Source of the DNA: Desulfuromusa sp.
Lineage (GTDB): Bacteria > Desulfobacterota > Desulfuromonadia > Desulfuromonadales > Geopsychrobacteraceae
Direction of reading: 5' to 3'
Length of the DNA stretch: 10,224 nucleotides
Assembly (NCBI GenBank): GCA_029933365.1
Contig: JAOZOH010000102.1
Coordinates: forward strand, 1-10,224
Part shown: positions 1 through 7,039 of the stretch, one piece after another
Layout: every line of letters begins with the position of its first letter
How positions within the stretch are numbered: the first letter of the stretch is position 1
The notes under the pieces: generated by a model
The model's input: only the letters and a program-made list of their open reading frames with translations
Databases searched by the model: none
Told to the model about the DNA's origin: nothing
Position numbers and translations under genes: made by a program

Positions 1-689
1 GTTTTTGTTGTAAAGGCACACATAAAAACTGCACCGATGACCGTTGCTTCAGGATAGGCATCGGGCAACCAGGCATGAATCGGTGGAACGGCAGCATTCA
101 GCATGAAGCCAACCATAATGATATATTGTGCCAAGGTCGCAGTATCAGGAGAAATAGCGACAAAACTTAAATCGTGCCCATTCTGGTAGTGGAGGAAAAT
201 ACCTCCAAGCAGAACCAGACCGCCAAAGGTGTGAACCAGAAGGTAGCGATACCCGGCTTCGATGGAACGTCTCCGTTTTCGGTACCAGACCAGAAAAACC
301 GAAGCAAACGCCATCAATTCCCAAAAAATAAAGATCGTCAGATAATCCCCGGCCAGCGTTGTTCCAAGAGACCCGGCAACATACAACCATGCTGCTGCAT
401 GCTGACCACTCTCTTTGACATGGAGGCCAAAGATACTTCCGATCAGGGCCATCAAAGTGAAGACATGGAGAAAAACAGTTGTCAGTTGGTCGACCCGGCC
501 AAACTGCAGATCAAATCCTAGCCACTCAACCCGGCCAAACGACTCGGGCAAATAGTGAATTTGAATAAAAGCGATCAGTGGTATCAGAACCAGCCAGATC
601 TTCTGAATTTTGAGCTTATTAGCCAAGGGCAAGAGCAGCGCACCGATAACAAACATGGTGGCTGGATGCATAAAAATACTACTTGTCAT
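1..689 (-). CDS. Antiporter-like proton-conducting membrane subunit (MrpD/NuoM-type), partial
   Basis: The reading frame is open from an ATG at 689 to the left window edge, giving 229 full codons of an expected ~450-500, so the C-terminal half is missing. The protein is strongly hydrophobic and belongs to the proton-conducting transporter family shared by complex I subunits L/M/N and Mrp antiporters. Visible hallmarks are a helix with FIFWELMAF carrying the conserved glutamate (Glu124), then HAWLPDAYPEAT (205-216) and TTK with Lys229, matching the TM7-TM8 region. The position that is normally a TM7 lysine (KAG in the antiporter subunit at 924-2417) is Asn198 here (LNAAVPP). The start is supported by AAGGA six bases upstream; it overlaps the small gene before it by 11 bases, implying coupled translation. 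It probably acts as an ion-translocating subunit of the membrane arm. Whether it is nearer MrpD or NuoM cannot be settled from half a protein. Confidence 0.9.
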   Translation of the reverse strand, partial: MTSSIFMHPATMFVIGALLLPLANKLKIQKIWLVLIPLIAFIQIHYLPESFGRVEWLGFDLQFGRVDQLTTVFLHVFTLMALIGSIFGLHVKESGQHAAAWLYVAGSLGTTLAGDYLTIFIFWELMAFASVFLVWYRKRRRSIEAGYRYLLVHTFGGLVLLGGIFLHYQNGHDLSFVAISPDTATLAQYIIMVGFMLNAAVPPIHAWLPDAYPEATVIGAVFMCAFTTK

Positions 690-927
690 AATGGTCCTTA
701 TCCCTCTCCAGCCATACGTGCGACAGCCCTTTACAAAACACAATCATTGCCAGACAGCCGACAAAACCAAACACAGCCCAGAAACCAACGAGATGGTCTC
801 CCCAGAATTCGGCATGATGACGATCAACAAAAAGATCATAAACAACCGAAAAGGCAAGAATCGAGACCAGAAACCACTTAAGGAAAACAGGTCTTTCCCG
901 TAAATAAGTTAGGAAATTTACAATCAT
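679..927 (-). CDS. Small two-helix membrane protein in the antiporter cluster
   Basis: This 82-residue protein has no function I can name. It has a short charged N-terminus, a hydrophobic helix at about 17-34 (KWFLVSILAFSVVYDLFV), a polar His/Asp-containing linker, a second helix at about 42-66 (GFWAVFGFVGCLAMIVFCKG), and a charged tail ending WLERDKDHYDK. It is translationally coupled on both sides: its ATG overlaps the upstream stop as ATGA, and its end overlaps the next gene by 11 bases. This tight packing between two antiporter-like subunits makes it very likely real and part of the same membrane complex. I have the impression of similar small proteins with a terminal Trp-Leu...Asp-Tyr-Tyr-Asp-like tail beside Mrp-type genes in sulfate or metal reducers, but cannot cite a family. 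A role as an accessory or assembly subunit is inference. Confidence 0.85.
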   Translation of the reverse strand: MIVNFLTYLRERPVFLKWFLVSILAFSVVYDLFVDRHHAEFWGDHLVGFWAVFGFVGCLAMIVFCKGLSHVWLERDKDHYDK

Positions 928-2417
928 GACTTCACCATAAGGTTAATGAGGTCCAGAAACAGGTTCGGATAAACACCGATCAACACCGACAACGTCCCAG
1001 TGATCACCAGCGGGATAACCATAAACATGATAAGAGGTTTTCCCTCAAGGCTACTGGTTAAACCCTCATCGGCAGGCAATGGCTTACCAAAGAAAGCTTT
1101 AAGAACAACCGGGACAAAATAACAGGCATTCAACAAACTACTGACCAGCAAAACACAGAGTAAAACCCAGTTGTGCAGGTCGATTGTCCCCAGAGCTAGA
1201 TACCACTTCGTGACAAAACCACCAACCGGCGGGACGCCAATCATCCCCAGCGAAGCAAGGCCAAATGCCCCCATGGTCCAAGGCATTCGCTTGCCCAGCC
1301 CCCCCATTTCAGAAATATCTTTTTTACCACTGGCAACAAAAATACAGCCTGCGGCAAAGAACAGGGTGATCTTCGCTAAAGCATGGTTAGCAATATGGAT
1401 CAGACCACCAGTAATCGAATTGGTCGTCAACATCGCAACACCGAGAACAATATAAGACAATTGACTGACCGTTGAATACGCCAACCGCGCTTTGAGATTT
1501 GACTTAGTCATCGCGATGACCGACGCCGTTAAAATGGTAAACGACACGAAATACGCGGTCATTAACCCTAAACCAGTATCGTGAAGAATATCGGTACCAA
1601 AAACCGACAACATGACTCGGCAGATTGAGAATACCCCAACCTTTACCACGACAACCGCATGCAGCAATGCACTGACGGGAGTTGGTGCAACCATTGCGTC
1701 GGGCAACCAGTTATGCAGAGGCATGATGCCCGCTTTTGCAAAACCAAACAAACAGAGCAGGTACGCAATACCGACAACAAATCGATCGGCATCTGCAGGG
1801 AAGATCCCATGGGCAATACTCGCGGAGTTGAAATCAAGAGTGCCGCAAAGGACATAGATGATGATCATTGCCGGCAGGAGAAATGCCTTGGAGGTAAACA
1901 TCAGATAAACAATGTATTTTTTTGCCCCAGCGTAACCTTCCTCATCCTGATGGTGCATAACCAGAGGATAGGTAAAAACTGAAACAACTTCATAGAACAA
2001 GTAGAGAGTAAACAGGTTGCCACCAAATGCAGCCCCCATTGCGGCACCTACTGAAACCGCATAACAAACATAAAAGCGGGTCTGAGCATGCTCGTCCAGC
2101 CCACGCATATAGCCGATGCAGTAAAGAGCTGCTAAAATCCACAGAAAAGATGCAACCATGGCAAAAATAATCCCGAGCGGATCCAAATTTAACTTTATGG
2201 CCACTCCGGGATAGAGTTGAAACAGGGTGTATTGCAGCTGATCTCCAGCGAGAATAGTCGGGAGAAAGCTCAGAACTGAAGAGAAGGTCAGGACCGCACC
2301 AACAACCGAGATACCATCGCGTAGATTCTCTTTTTTACCCGCGACCATAACCAGCAGAGCCGTAATCATCGGGATCAACATTGTTATAATAATTTTACTG
2401 GTAATAATTGTGTTCAT
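924..2417 (-). CDS. MrpD-type monovalent cation/H+ antiporter-like subunit of complex I-type operon
   Basis: This 497-residue polytopic protein, about 14 helices by eye, belongs to the proton-conducting transporter family (MrpD, NuoL/M/N). The ion-path residues are present: Glu143 in LYLFYEVVSVF, Lys228 in FGFAKAGIMPLHNWLPDA, His253 and Lys259 in LLHAVVVVKVG, His345 and Lys349 in HIANHALAKITLFF, and Lys404 in FVTKWY. The length is typical of MrpD or NuoM and short of NuoL, whose C-terminal lateral helix extends it past 600 residues. The sequence reads more like Mrp/hydrogenase-type subunits than canonical NuoM. The start at 2417 is the first Met after the 84-base spacer behind nuoK; the Shine-Dalgarno (GAGAAAG) is weak. 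Its stop overlaps the next start as ATGA. It probably couples quinone reduction to H+ or Na+ transport; the ion is not readable from sequence. Confidence 0.92.
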   Translation of the reverse strand: MNTIITSKIIITMLIPMITALLVMVAGKKENLRDGISVVGAVLTFSSVLSFLPTILAGDQLQYTLFQLYPGVAIKLNLDPLGIIFAMVASFLWILAALYCIGYMRGLDEHAQTRFYVCYAVSVGAAMGAAFGGNLFTLYLFYEVVSVFTYPLVMHHQDEEGYAGAKKYIVYLMFTSKAFLLPAMIIIYVLCGTLDFNSASIAHGIFPADADRFVVGIAYLLCLFGFAKAGIMPLHNWLPDAMVAPTPVSALLHAVVVVKVGVFSICRVMLSVFGTDILHDTGLGLMTAYFVSFTILTASVIAMTKSNLKARLAYSTVSQLSYIVLGVAMLTTNSITGGLIHIANHALAKITLFFAAGCIFVASGKKDISEMGGLGKRMPWTMGAFGLASLGMIGVPPVGGFVTKWYLALGTIDLHNWVLLCVLLVSSLLNACYFVPVVLKAFFGKPLPADEGLTSSLEGKPLIMFMVIPLVITGTLSVLIGVYPNLFLDLINLMVKS

Positions 2418-2501
2418 TACAAGTTCTTTCTCAAATGGTGTATCGTACTAGCAGAGCCGCGTGACTGCTGTTACCAATGGTAAAAACGTCAGAAAGTGCT
2501 A
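2418..2501 (-). other. Spacer between nuoK and antiporter gene with a short dyad
   Basis: This is the only sizeable break (84 bases) inside an otherwise overlapping or near-abutting operon. It holds the short perfect dyad TTACCA-A-TGGTAA at 2471-2483. I see no convincing promoter and no U-tract terminator. It separates the quinone module plus J and K from the antiporter block, so it could be a processing or attenuation site, or simply a junction where two gene blocks were joined. Confidence 0.5.
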
Positions 2502-2819
2502 TCACATTTTCATATCCTGAAGTTCCTCAGGATCTTCACTGTTATACTTTCGGTACACGGTGATGATAATACTGACCACAATTGCCGCTTCAGCGGCAGC
2601 AATTCCCATAATGAACAAAGTATAAATTTGTCCAACGGCAGGGTTGGGTGCAACAAAGCGATTAAAGGCCATAAAGTTTAAAGCTGCACCATTAAGGATA
2701 AATTCACTTGAGATCAACATGCCGATCAATGAACGGTGCTGCACCATGCCGTACAAACCGATTACCAGCAAAACAACTGAAATAATCAGGTAGGTATTTA
2801 AGTTATTGCTGATCATCAT
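2502..2819 (-). CDS. nuoK: NADH-quinone oxidoreductase-type subunit K
   Basis: This small membrane subunit of complex I (105 residues, about the family length) has three helices. It carries the two buried glutamates of the family: Glu39 in LISSEFILNGAALNF and Glu77 in GIAAAEAAIVVSI, matching the E. coli Glu36/Glu72 pair used in proton translocation. The start is the first of two consecutive ATGs; it overlaps the nuoJ stop as ATGA, with GGAGG about ten bases upstream inside the end of nuoJ. It is related to MrpC/MnhC, but its place directly after nuoJ identifies it as NuoK. The C-terminal tail (SEDPEELQDMKM) is acidic and faces the soluble side. Confidence 0.96.
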   Translation of the reverse strand: MMISNNLNTYLIISVVLLVIGLYGMVQHRSLIGMLISSEFILNGAALNFMAFNRFVAPNPAVGQIYTLFIMGIAAAEAAIVVSIIITVYRKYNSEDPEELQDMKM

Positions 2820-3343
2820 GATGATTTTTCCTCCCGGCCACCGCGAGCCAGAATAATGGAGCCGATAATAGCCGTCAGCAATATGACCGATATCAATTCA
2901 AAGGCCAGACAATATTGCAACAGCAGGCTTTCACCGACAAACTCAATCGACATATTGCCAATCTTTTCTGTCGCCGGAGTAAACTCAGTTCGGCTGATTG
3001 TAGCAACAAAGAGTGCAATAAAGCCGGTTGCACAAGCCAGCAAGGCCAACGGCATGTTCCGTCCAGTCAGGTTCTTAGTCGCCAACTGATCTGGAGTATT
3101 GCCCAGCATGACCCCAAGAACAATAATGATACAAACGGCACCGACGTAAATCAGGATTTGCATCATGGCGAGAAACGGGCTGCCGAGGTGAAAATAAAGG
3201 CCGGCAATGCCAAATAGTGTAGCTGCCAACCCCAGCACAGCATGCATAAGCATCTTGGATCTGACCGCCATAATGCCGCCCGCAAAGGTTAAACACACCA
3301 AAGCATAAAAGAGGACTTCGGCGAGGTACTTATAAACTATCAT
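2816..3343 (-). CDS. nuoJ: NADH-quinone oxidoreductase-type subunit J
   Basis: This five-helix membrane subunit (175 residues) sits at the heel of the membrane arm. The best family mark is ILIYVGAVCIIIVLGVML (63-80), equivalent to the TM3 segment YVGAVxVLF that carries the conserved tyrosine (Tyr66) and the pi-bulge linked to coupling. Ala/Gly-rich helices before it (residues 8-50) fit NuoJ. It starts by an ATGA overlap with nuoI, with a clear GGAGG seven bases before the ATG, and ends by an ATGA overlap with nuoK. Nothing appears truncated; the length is close to the usual 165-185. Confidence 0.95.
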   Translation of the reverse strand: MIVYKYLAEVLFYALVCLTFAGGIMAVRSKMLMHAVLGLAATLFGIAGLYFHLGSPFLAMMQILIYVGAVCIIIVLGVMLGNTPDQLATKNLTGRNMPLALLACATGFIALFVATISRTEFTPATEKIGNMSIEFVGESLLLQYCLAFELISVILLTAIIGSIILARGGREEKSS

Positions 3344-3780
3344 TCCCGTTCCTCCACTCTCTTCAAGAGATCGTAGTGAAAGTCCTCACGTGCAAACCCT
3401 GCTAGTTCATACTCATCAGAATAATCGAGAGCCTTGGTCGGGCAAACCTCAACACAAGCACCGCATAAACTGCATTTAGTAAAATTGAGGGTAAAGATTG
3501 TCAATGCTTTTCCTTTGACCCCCTCACGCTTTTCACCATCAAGGAAAATGCAATCAGATGGACACTCGCGCATACAGCTGCCACAGGTAATACACTTATG
3601 CTTCCCTGTTTCGGGATCATTAATCAGATCAATATGGCCGCGATAGTTGGGAGTCACCTCAAGCTTCTCCCGTGGATACTGACAAGTGACAATCGGAGAG
3701 AACAGCGCCTTGATCGTGACTTTCAAGCCAAGGATAAGGCTCCATGCTCCCGTAAATAATTCTGAGAAATAGGATTTCAT
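3340..3780 (-). CDS. nuoI: NADH-quinone oxidoreductase-type subunit I (2x[4Fe-4S] ferredoxin)
   Basis: This peripheral Fe-S subunit passes electrons from the input side to NuoB. Two complete [4Fe-4S] motifs are visible: CITCGSCMRECP with Cys63, 66, 69 and 73, and CSLCGACVEVCP with Cys103, 106, 109 and 113, corresponding to clusters N6a and N6b. The N-terminal 30 residues form an amphipathic anchor (FTGAWSLILGLKVTIKALFS) followed by TCQYP, as usual for NuoI. At 146 residues it is a normal-to-short member. It overlaps nuoH and nuoJ by ATGA at both ends. With nuoE, F and G absent nearby, NuoI is the locally encoded electron entry point and could accept electrons from a soluble ferredoxin or an unlinked dehydrogenase module; that is inference. 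Confidence 0.97.
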   Translation of the reverse strand: MKSYFSELFTGAWSLILGLKVTIKALFSPIVTCQYPREKLEVTPNYRGHIDLINDPETGKHKCITCGSCMRECPSDCIFLDGEKREGVKGKALTIFTLNFTKCSLCGACVEVCPTKALDYSDEYELAGFAREDFHYDLLKRVEERE

Positions 3781-4763
3781 AGCAGCTTCACCATCACGAC
3801 AGTAATAAGGAGGTTAACCAGTGAAAAAGGAATCAGGTATTTCCAGCAAAAGTTCATCAACTGATCGAAGCGGGTTCGAGGGTAAGTCCAGCGAATCCAG
3901 ACCAGGAAGAACATCAGGGAGTAAACCTTTAACAAAAACCAGACAACCCCAGTGTATTCAAAGTACGGCAATGGAATCCCTGAGCTTCCACCAAGGAAGA
4001 ATACTGTGGCAACGCTGCTGACAATAAACATGTTGGCATATTCTCCCAACACAAACAGACTGAAGCTCATACCGCTATATTCAGTATGGAAGCCAGCCGT
4101 CAACTCACTCTCCGCCTCAGGCAAGTCAAAAGGCGCCCGGTTGGTTTCAGCAACAATTGAAACCAGATAAATCAAAAATGCTAACGGCTGAAGGACAATA
4201 AACCAAACTGGGCTCTGCGCAGCAACAACCCCTTTCAAACTGAAAGTATTCGTCATGAAGATAATTGACAGCAATGAGAGCAGCATCGGAATTTCGTAGG
4301 CAACATTCTGAGAAACGGCCCGGAAAGCACCAAACAATGAGTATTTATTATTTGACGACCAACCACCAATCAAAACTGCCAGTAGATTTATCGAGGCCAG
4401 CGCCAAGATAACCAACAGCCCGATATCGTGATCAAACCCCTGGAGTTTAGAACTGAACGGAATGACCAACAGGGGGACAAAAACCGGGGCAAAGGCCAAC
4501 AGTGGAGCCAGCATAAACAACGGCTTGTCAGCACGAGCTGGCACCACCAGTTGCTTTCCCATCAACTTCAATCCATCAACAACCAACTGGTAAACACCGT
4601 GAAAGCCAACTTCCATTGGGCCGGGACGTAGCATGAAGTGACCTGCCAACTTCCGCTCGGCATACCCCATCACCAACGCGTTACCAAACACGATGACGGC
4701 TCCACACACGGCACAAACAACCATCCGAATCAGATCCGGAAGAATACTATAAAAGATTTCCAT
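3777..4763 (-). CDS. nuoH: NADH-quinone oxidoreductase-type subunit H
   Basis: This membrane subunit (328 residues, eight helices expected) forms the floor of the quinone chamber and joins the peripheral and membrane arms. Family segments seen are YAERKLAGHFMLRPGP (34-49), GGWSSNNKYSLFGAFRAVSQ (133-152) followed by NVAYEIP, and the diagnostic acidic loop ETNRAPFDLPEAESELTAGF (206-225) continuing HTEY. Length is typical. The start ATG is five bases after the nuoD stop. That nuoH follows nuoD directly, rather than nuoE/F/G, is the key operon feature. The hydrogenase homologue (HycD/EchB type) is excluded by the full NuoH loop and the surrounding nuoA/J/K. Confidence 0.97.
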   Translation of the reverse strand: MEIFYSILPDLIRMVVCAVCGAVIVFGNALVMGYAERKLAGHFMLRPGPMEVGFHGVYQLVVDGLKLMGKQLVVPARADKPLFMLAPLLAFAPVFVPLLVIPFSSKLQGFDHDIGLLVILALASINLLAVLIGGWSSNNKYSLFGAFRAVSQNVAYEIPMLLSLLSIIFMTNTFSLKGVVAAQSPVWFIVLQPLAFLIYLVSIVAETNRAPFDLPEAESELTAGFHTEYSGMSFSLFVLGEYANMFIVSSVATVFFLGGSSGIPLPYFEYTGVVWFLLKVYSLMFFLVWIRWTYPRTRFDQLMNFCWKYLIPFSLVNLLITVVMVKLL

Positions 4764-4768
4764 ATGCC

Positions 4769-5896
4769 CTACCTGTCAATCTCGGGGATAACCAAATCCA
4801 GAGCACCCATAGCCGATACCACATCCGAAAGCAGCATTCCCTGGCACATTTCAGGAACAACACTGAGGTTAGAATATGACGGCGTTCTCACCTTGAGACG
4901 ATACGGGACATCTGATCCATCAGAAACAAGATAGTACGAAAGCTCACCACGTGGTGCTTCAACCGAACTGTTGTAATCACCAGCTGGAAGCTTTAATTTC
5001 TTCGGCACCTTGGCAGCCATGATTGGCCCTTCTGGCAGTCCATCCAAGGCTTGCTCGATAATGCGCAGACTCTGCTCTAATTCGCAGAACCGAACCAAAA
5101 AGGATGCCATACAGTCCCCTTTTGTTTCGGTTGGAATCTCAAAATCAAATCTTGAGTAAATTGAATAGGGTTCTGCCCGACGGACATCATAAGCAACGCC
5201 GGTACCGCGTAACAGCGGCCCAGTGACGCCATAACGTGCACAAATTTGCGGGGTAAGCTCGCCCACGTCAATCAAGCGTTTTTGCAGAATGACATTGCCA
5301 TTAACCAGATCTTCGTACATTGGAAACCGACTCCGCAATCGATCGACAAAAGCCCTGGTTCTGGTAACGAACTTATCATCAATGTCTTTACTCACTCCAC
5401 CGACCCTAGCGTAACAGTAGGTCAAACGTGAACCAGTGACATCTTCCAGAATATCCAGAATATGTTCCCGATCGTCAAAGGCGTACATAATCGGAGTAAA
5501 TGCGCCCAAATCAAGCAAATAAGCCCCGTACCATAGCAGGTGGCTCTGAATCCGGTTGAGTTCTGATGCAATAACGCGGATGTATTCAACCCGTTCCGGA
5601 ACTTCAATCCCGGCAGCTTTTTCCAGCAATTGAGCAAACCCTTGGTTGTAGATCAAGGCTCCCAGATAATCCATCCGCGCCGTGTTGGCCATAAATGATT
5701 TAGCCGGTTTGAATTCGGCAATTTTCTCATGACAACGATGCCCGTAACCCAACACGGGCAAAAGCTCCATCGCATACTCACCCTCAAGCTCCAGAAGAAC
5801 CCTCAATACTCCGTGGGTACTTGGGTGCTGTGGTCCCATATTCAGTACGTAACGATGGTGCCTGCTATCTTCAACTACTTCGACATCTATGCTCAT
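4769..5896 (-). CDS. nuoD: NADH-quinone oxidoreductase-type subunit D (49 kDa)
   Basis: This quinone-binding subunit of the peripheral arm (375 residues) is related to the large subunit of [NiFe]-hydrogenases but lacks its Ni-binding cysteine pairs. GPQHPSTHGVLR (21-32) carries the quinone-site histidines, and ARMDYLGA (73-80) the conserved tyrosine (Tyr77, equivalent to Thermus Nqo4 Tyr87). Further marks are RVGGVSKDI, LLRGTGVAYDVRRAEPY (228-244), ARGELxYYLVSDG in the form APRGELSYYLVSDG, and the C-terminal MGALDLVIPEIDR. The usual Gly after the LHR motif is Cys55 (GYGHRCHEK). It is shorter than many NuoD proteins, closer to F420H2-dehydrogenase (FpoD)-like lengths. The start shares one base with the nuoC stop (TGATG), with AGGAG eight bases upstream. 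Confidence 0.96.
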   Translation of the reverse strand: MSIDVEVVEDSRHHRYVLNMGPQHPSTHGVLRVLLELEGEYAMELLPVLGYGHRCHEKIAEFKPAKSFMANTARMDYLGALIYNQGFAQLLEKAAGIEVPERVEYIRVIASELNRIQSHLLWYGAYLLDLGAFTPIMYAFDDREHILDILEDVTGSRLTYCYARVGGVSKDIDDKFVTRTRAFVDRLRSRFPMYEDLVNGNVILQKRLIDVGELTPQICARYGVTGPLLRGTGVAYDVRRAEPYSIYSRFDFEIPTETKGDCMASFLVRFCELEQSLRIIEQALDGLPEGPIMAAKVPKKLKLPAGDYNSSVEAPRGELSYYLVSDGSDVPYRLKVRTPSYSNLSVVPEMCQGMLLSDVVSAMGALDLVIPEIDR

Positions 5897-6444
5897 CAGC
5901 TCTGCTCCTGACTCTTGACGGCTTCAGGTTTGGCTTCTGGCTTAGGTTCAGGTTTAGCCTTAGGCTCTGGTGCTGGTTCAGGAGGTTGACGCCTCACAGC
6001 AGCAACATCTTTGAGCGTTGCTTCTTCCTTCAGCAGCGGTTTCAGATCCACATCCTCTTCTGGCAAAATCAGCGGCACAAGATAAGGGTGATCAACAAAC
6101 ACCACACCGTGGAAATCGCGGGTTTCGCGCTCGTGCCAGTTGGCCCCCTGATAGATATCAGAAATGGTTGGCATCTCAACCTGGTCATCAACAAATGCAC
6201 GCGCCATCACCCGACAACGGGTTTCGACATGGGCAAACTGATAAACCACTTCGATGGCCGGGGTCACGTGCACTGCCATCAAACCAACCAGATAAAAACC
6301 CTCAGCAAGCATCAGTTCCGCAAAGTCACGCACCTTGTCACGCTCAAGACAAACACTATAGTCATAACCACTGGCGGAATAATCAACATCCTCAATAGAC
6401 GTAGACAACTTCTGCCACTGTCCTTTTACTTTATTGATATCCAT
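5896..6444 (-). CDS. nuoC: NADH-quinone oxidoreductase-type subunit C (30 kDa) with proline-rich tail
   Basis: This soluble structural subunit packs on NuoD and NuoI. The 30-kDa signature is clear at 105-116 (ERETRDFHGVVF), preceded by an alpha/beta core; the protein is separate from NuoD rather than fused. I chose the ATG at 6444, one base after the nuoB stop, because a strong GGAGGGGG lies six bases upstream; an in-frame start at 6528 would overlap nuoB by 83 bases. The last ~32 residues (151-182) are a low-complexity, disordered-looking tail of Pro, Glu, Lys and Ala (e.g. PEPAPEPKAKPEPKPEAKPE) that is not part of the NuoC fold. The protein is 182 residues with the tail and about 150 without. 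Confidence 0.95.
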   Translation of the reverse strand: MDINKVKGQWQKLSTSIEDVDYSASGYDYSVCLERDKVRDFAELMLAEGFYLVGLMAVHVTPAIEVVYQFAHVETRCRVMARAFVDDQVEMPTISDIYQGANWHERETRDFHGVVFVDHPYLVPLILPEEDVDLKPLLKEEATLKDVAAVRRQPPEPAPEPKAKPEPKPEAKPEAVKSQEQS

Positions 6445-6445
6445 T

Positions 6446-7039
6446 TTAAGCCCCCTCCGGCATTTTGTTCTGCGGGAATGGGAAGCGCTTACCGGTAATT
6501 TTCTCCTGTAATTGCAGGATGCCTTCAATCAAAGCTTCTGGGCGAGGCGGGCAACCAGGAACATAAACATCAACAGGAATCAGCTTATCAACACCGAGGA
6601 CAACATCGTAGTTTGCCTCAACCGCGAAAGGGCCTCCAGCAATAGCACAGTTCCCCATAGCGATAACGTAGCGGGGTGCGGGCATCTGCTCATACAGAGT
6701 AACAAGAGCAGGAGCCATTTTACGGTTAACCGTACCAGCGACAATCATCAGATCAGACTGGCGCGGAGAGGGTCGAAAAACCTCAGCACCATAGCGAGCC
6801 ATATCAAAGCGAGCCATACCGCAGCACATCATCTCGATTGCGCAGCAGGAGAGGCCAAAGGTGAGAGGCCAAAGGGAATTGGCCCGACACAGATCAAAAA
6901 TTGCATCAGATAACTTCATCTGTATCAGAGGGGCGGCCTCTGAGGTTTTGGTTCGCTGCGAAGACGCGCCATCATAGCGCTCTATACACTCCTTGGTATA
7001 GGAGTGGGCGTTTAGCAGGCTTTTCTTCTGTTCGGCCAC
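6446..7039 (-). CDS. nuoB: NADH-quinone oxidoreductase-type subunit B (N2 cluster)
   Basis: This soluble subunit holds cluster N2, the last Fe-S centre before quinone (197 residues). Ligands seen are tandem Cys65-Cys66 in [11 protein letters not shown], Cys131 in [11 protein letters not shown] and Cys163 in [31 protein letters not shown] (88-104) is the classical quinone-site loop. The segment between the last two ligands is three residues longer than in E. coli NuoB. The start is GTG at 7039 with AAGGGAG seven bases upstream; it lies inside nuoA, giving a 28-base overlap. The first internal Met (residue 41) would leave a short N-terminus and lacks comparable support. The ~40-residue N-terminal extension before the conserved domain looks unconserved and charged. 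Confidence 0.96.
   Translation of the reverse strand: MAEQKKSLLNAHSYTKECIERYDGASSQRTKTSEAAPLIQMKLSDAIFDLCRANSLWPLTFGLSCCAIEMMCCGMARFDMARYGAEVFRPSPRQSDLMIVAGTVNRKMAPALVTLYEQMPAPRYVIAMGNCAIAGGPFAVEANYDVVLGVDKLIPVDVYVPGCPPRPEALIEGILQLQEKITGKRFPFPQNKMPEGA
6451..6458 (-). promoter_or_regulatory. Ribosome binding site deciding the nuoC start
   Basis: GGAGGGGG read on the minus strand lies six bases before the ATG at 6444 and inside the last codons of nuoB. It favours the 182-residue NuoC over a longer in-frame version. Confidence 0.75.

Noticed and set aside
5821..6498. Plus-strand open frame of 225 codons opposite nuoC and nuoD
   Set aside because: It lies antisense to two well-supported genes, has a low-complexity His/Arg/Phe-rich composition, and shows no domain. 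It is a shadow of the nuo reading frames.
6445..6528. Longer NuoC with an upstream in-frame start at 6528
   Set aside because: It would overlap nuoB by 83 bases, and the added basic residues are not NuoC-like. The strong ribosome binding site supports the ATG at 6444.
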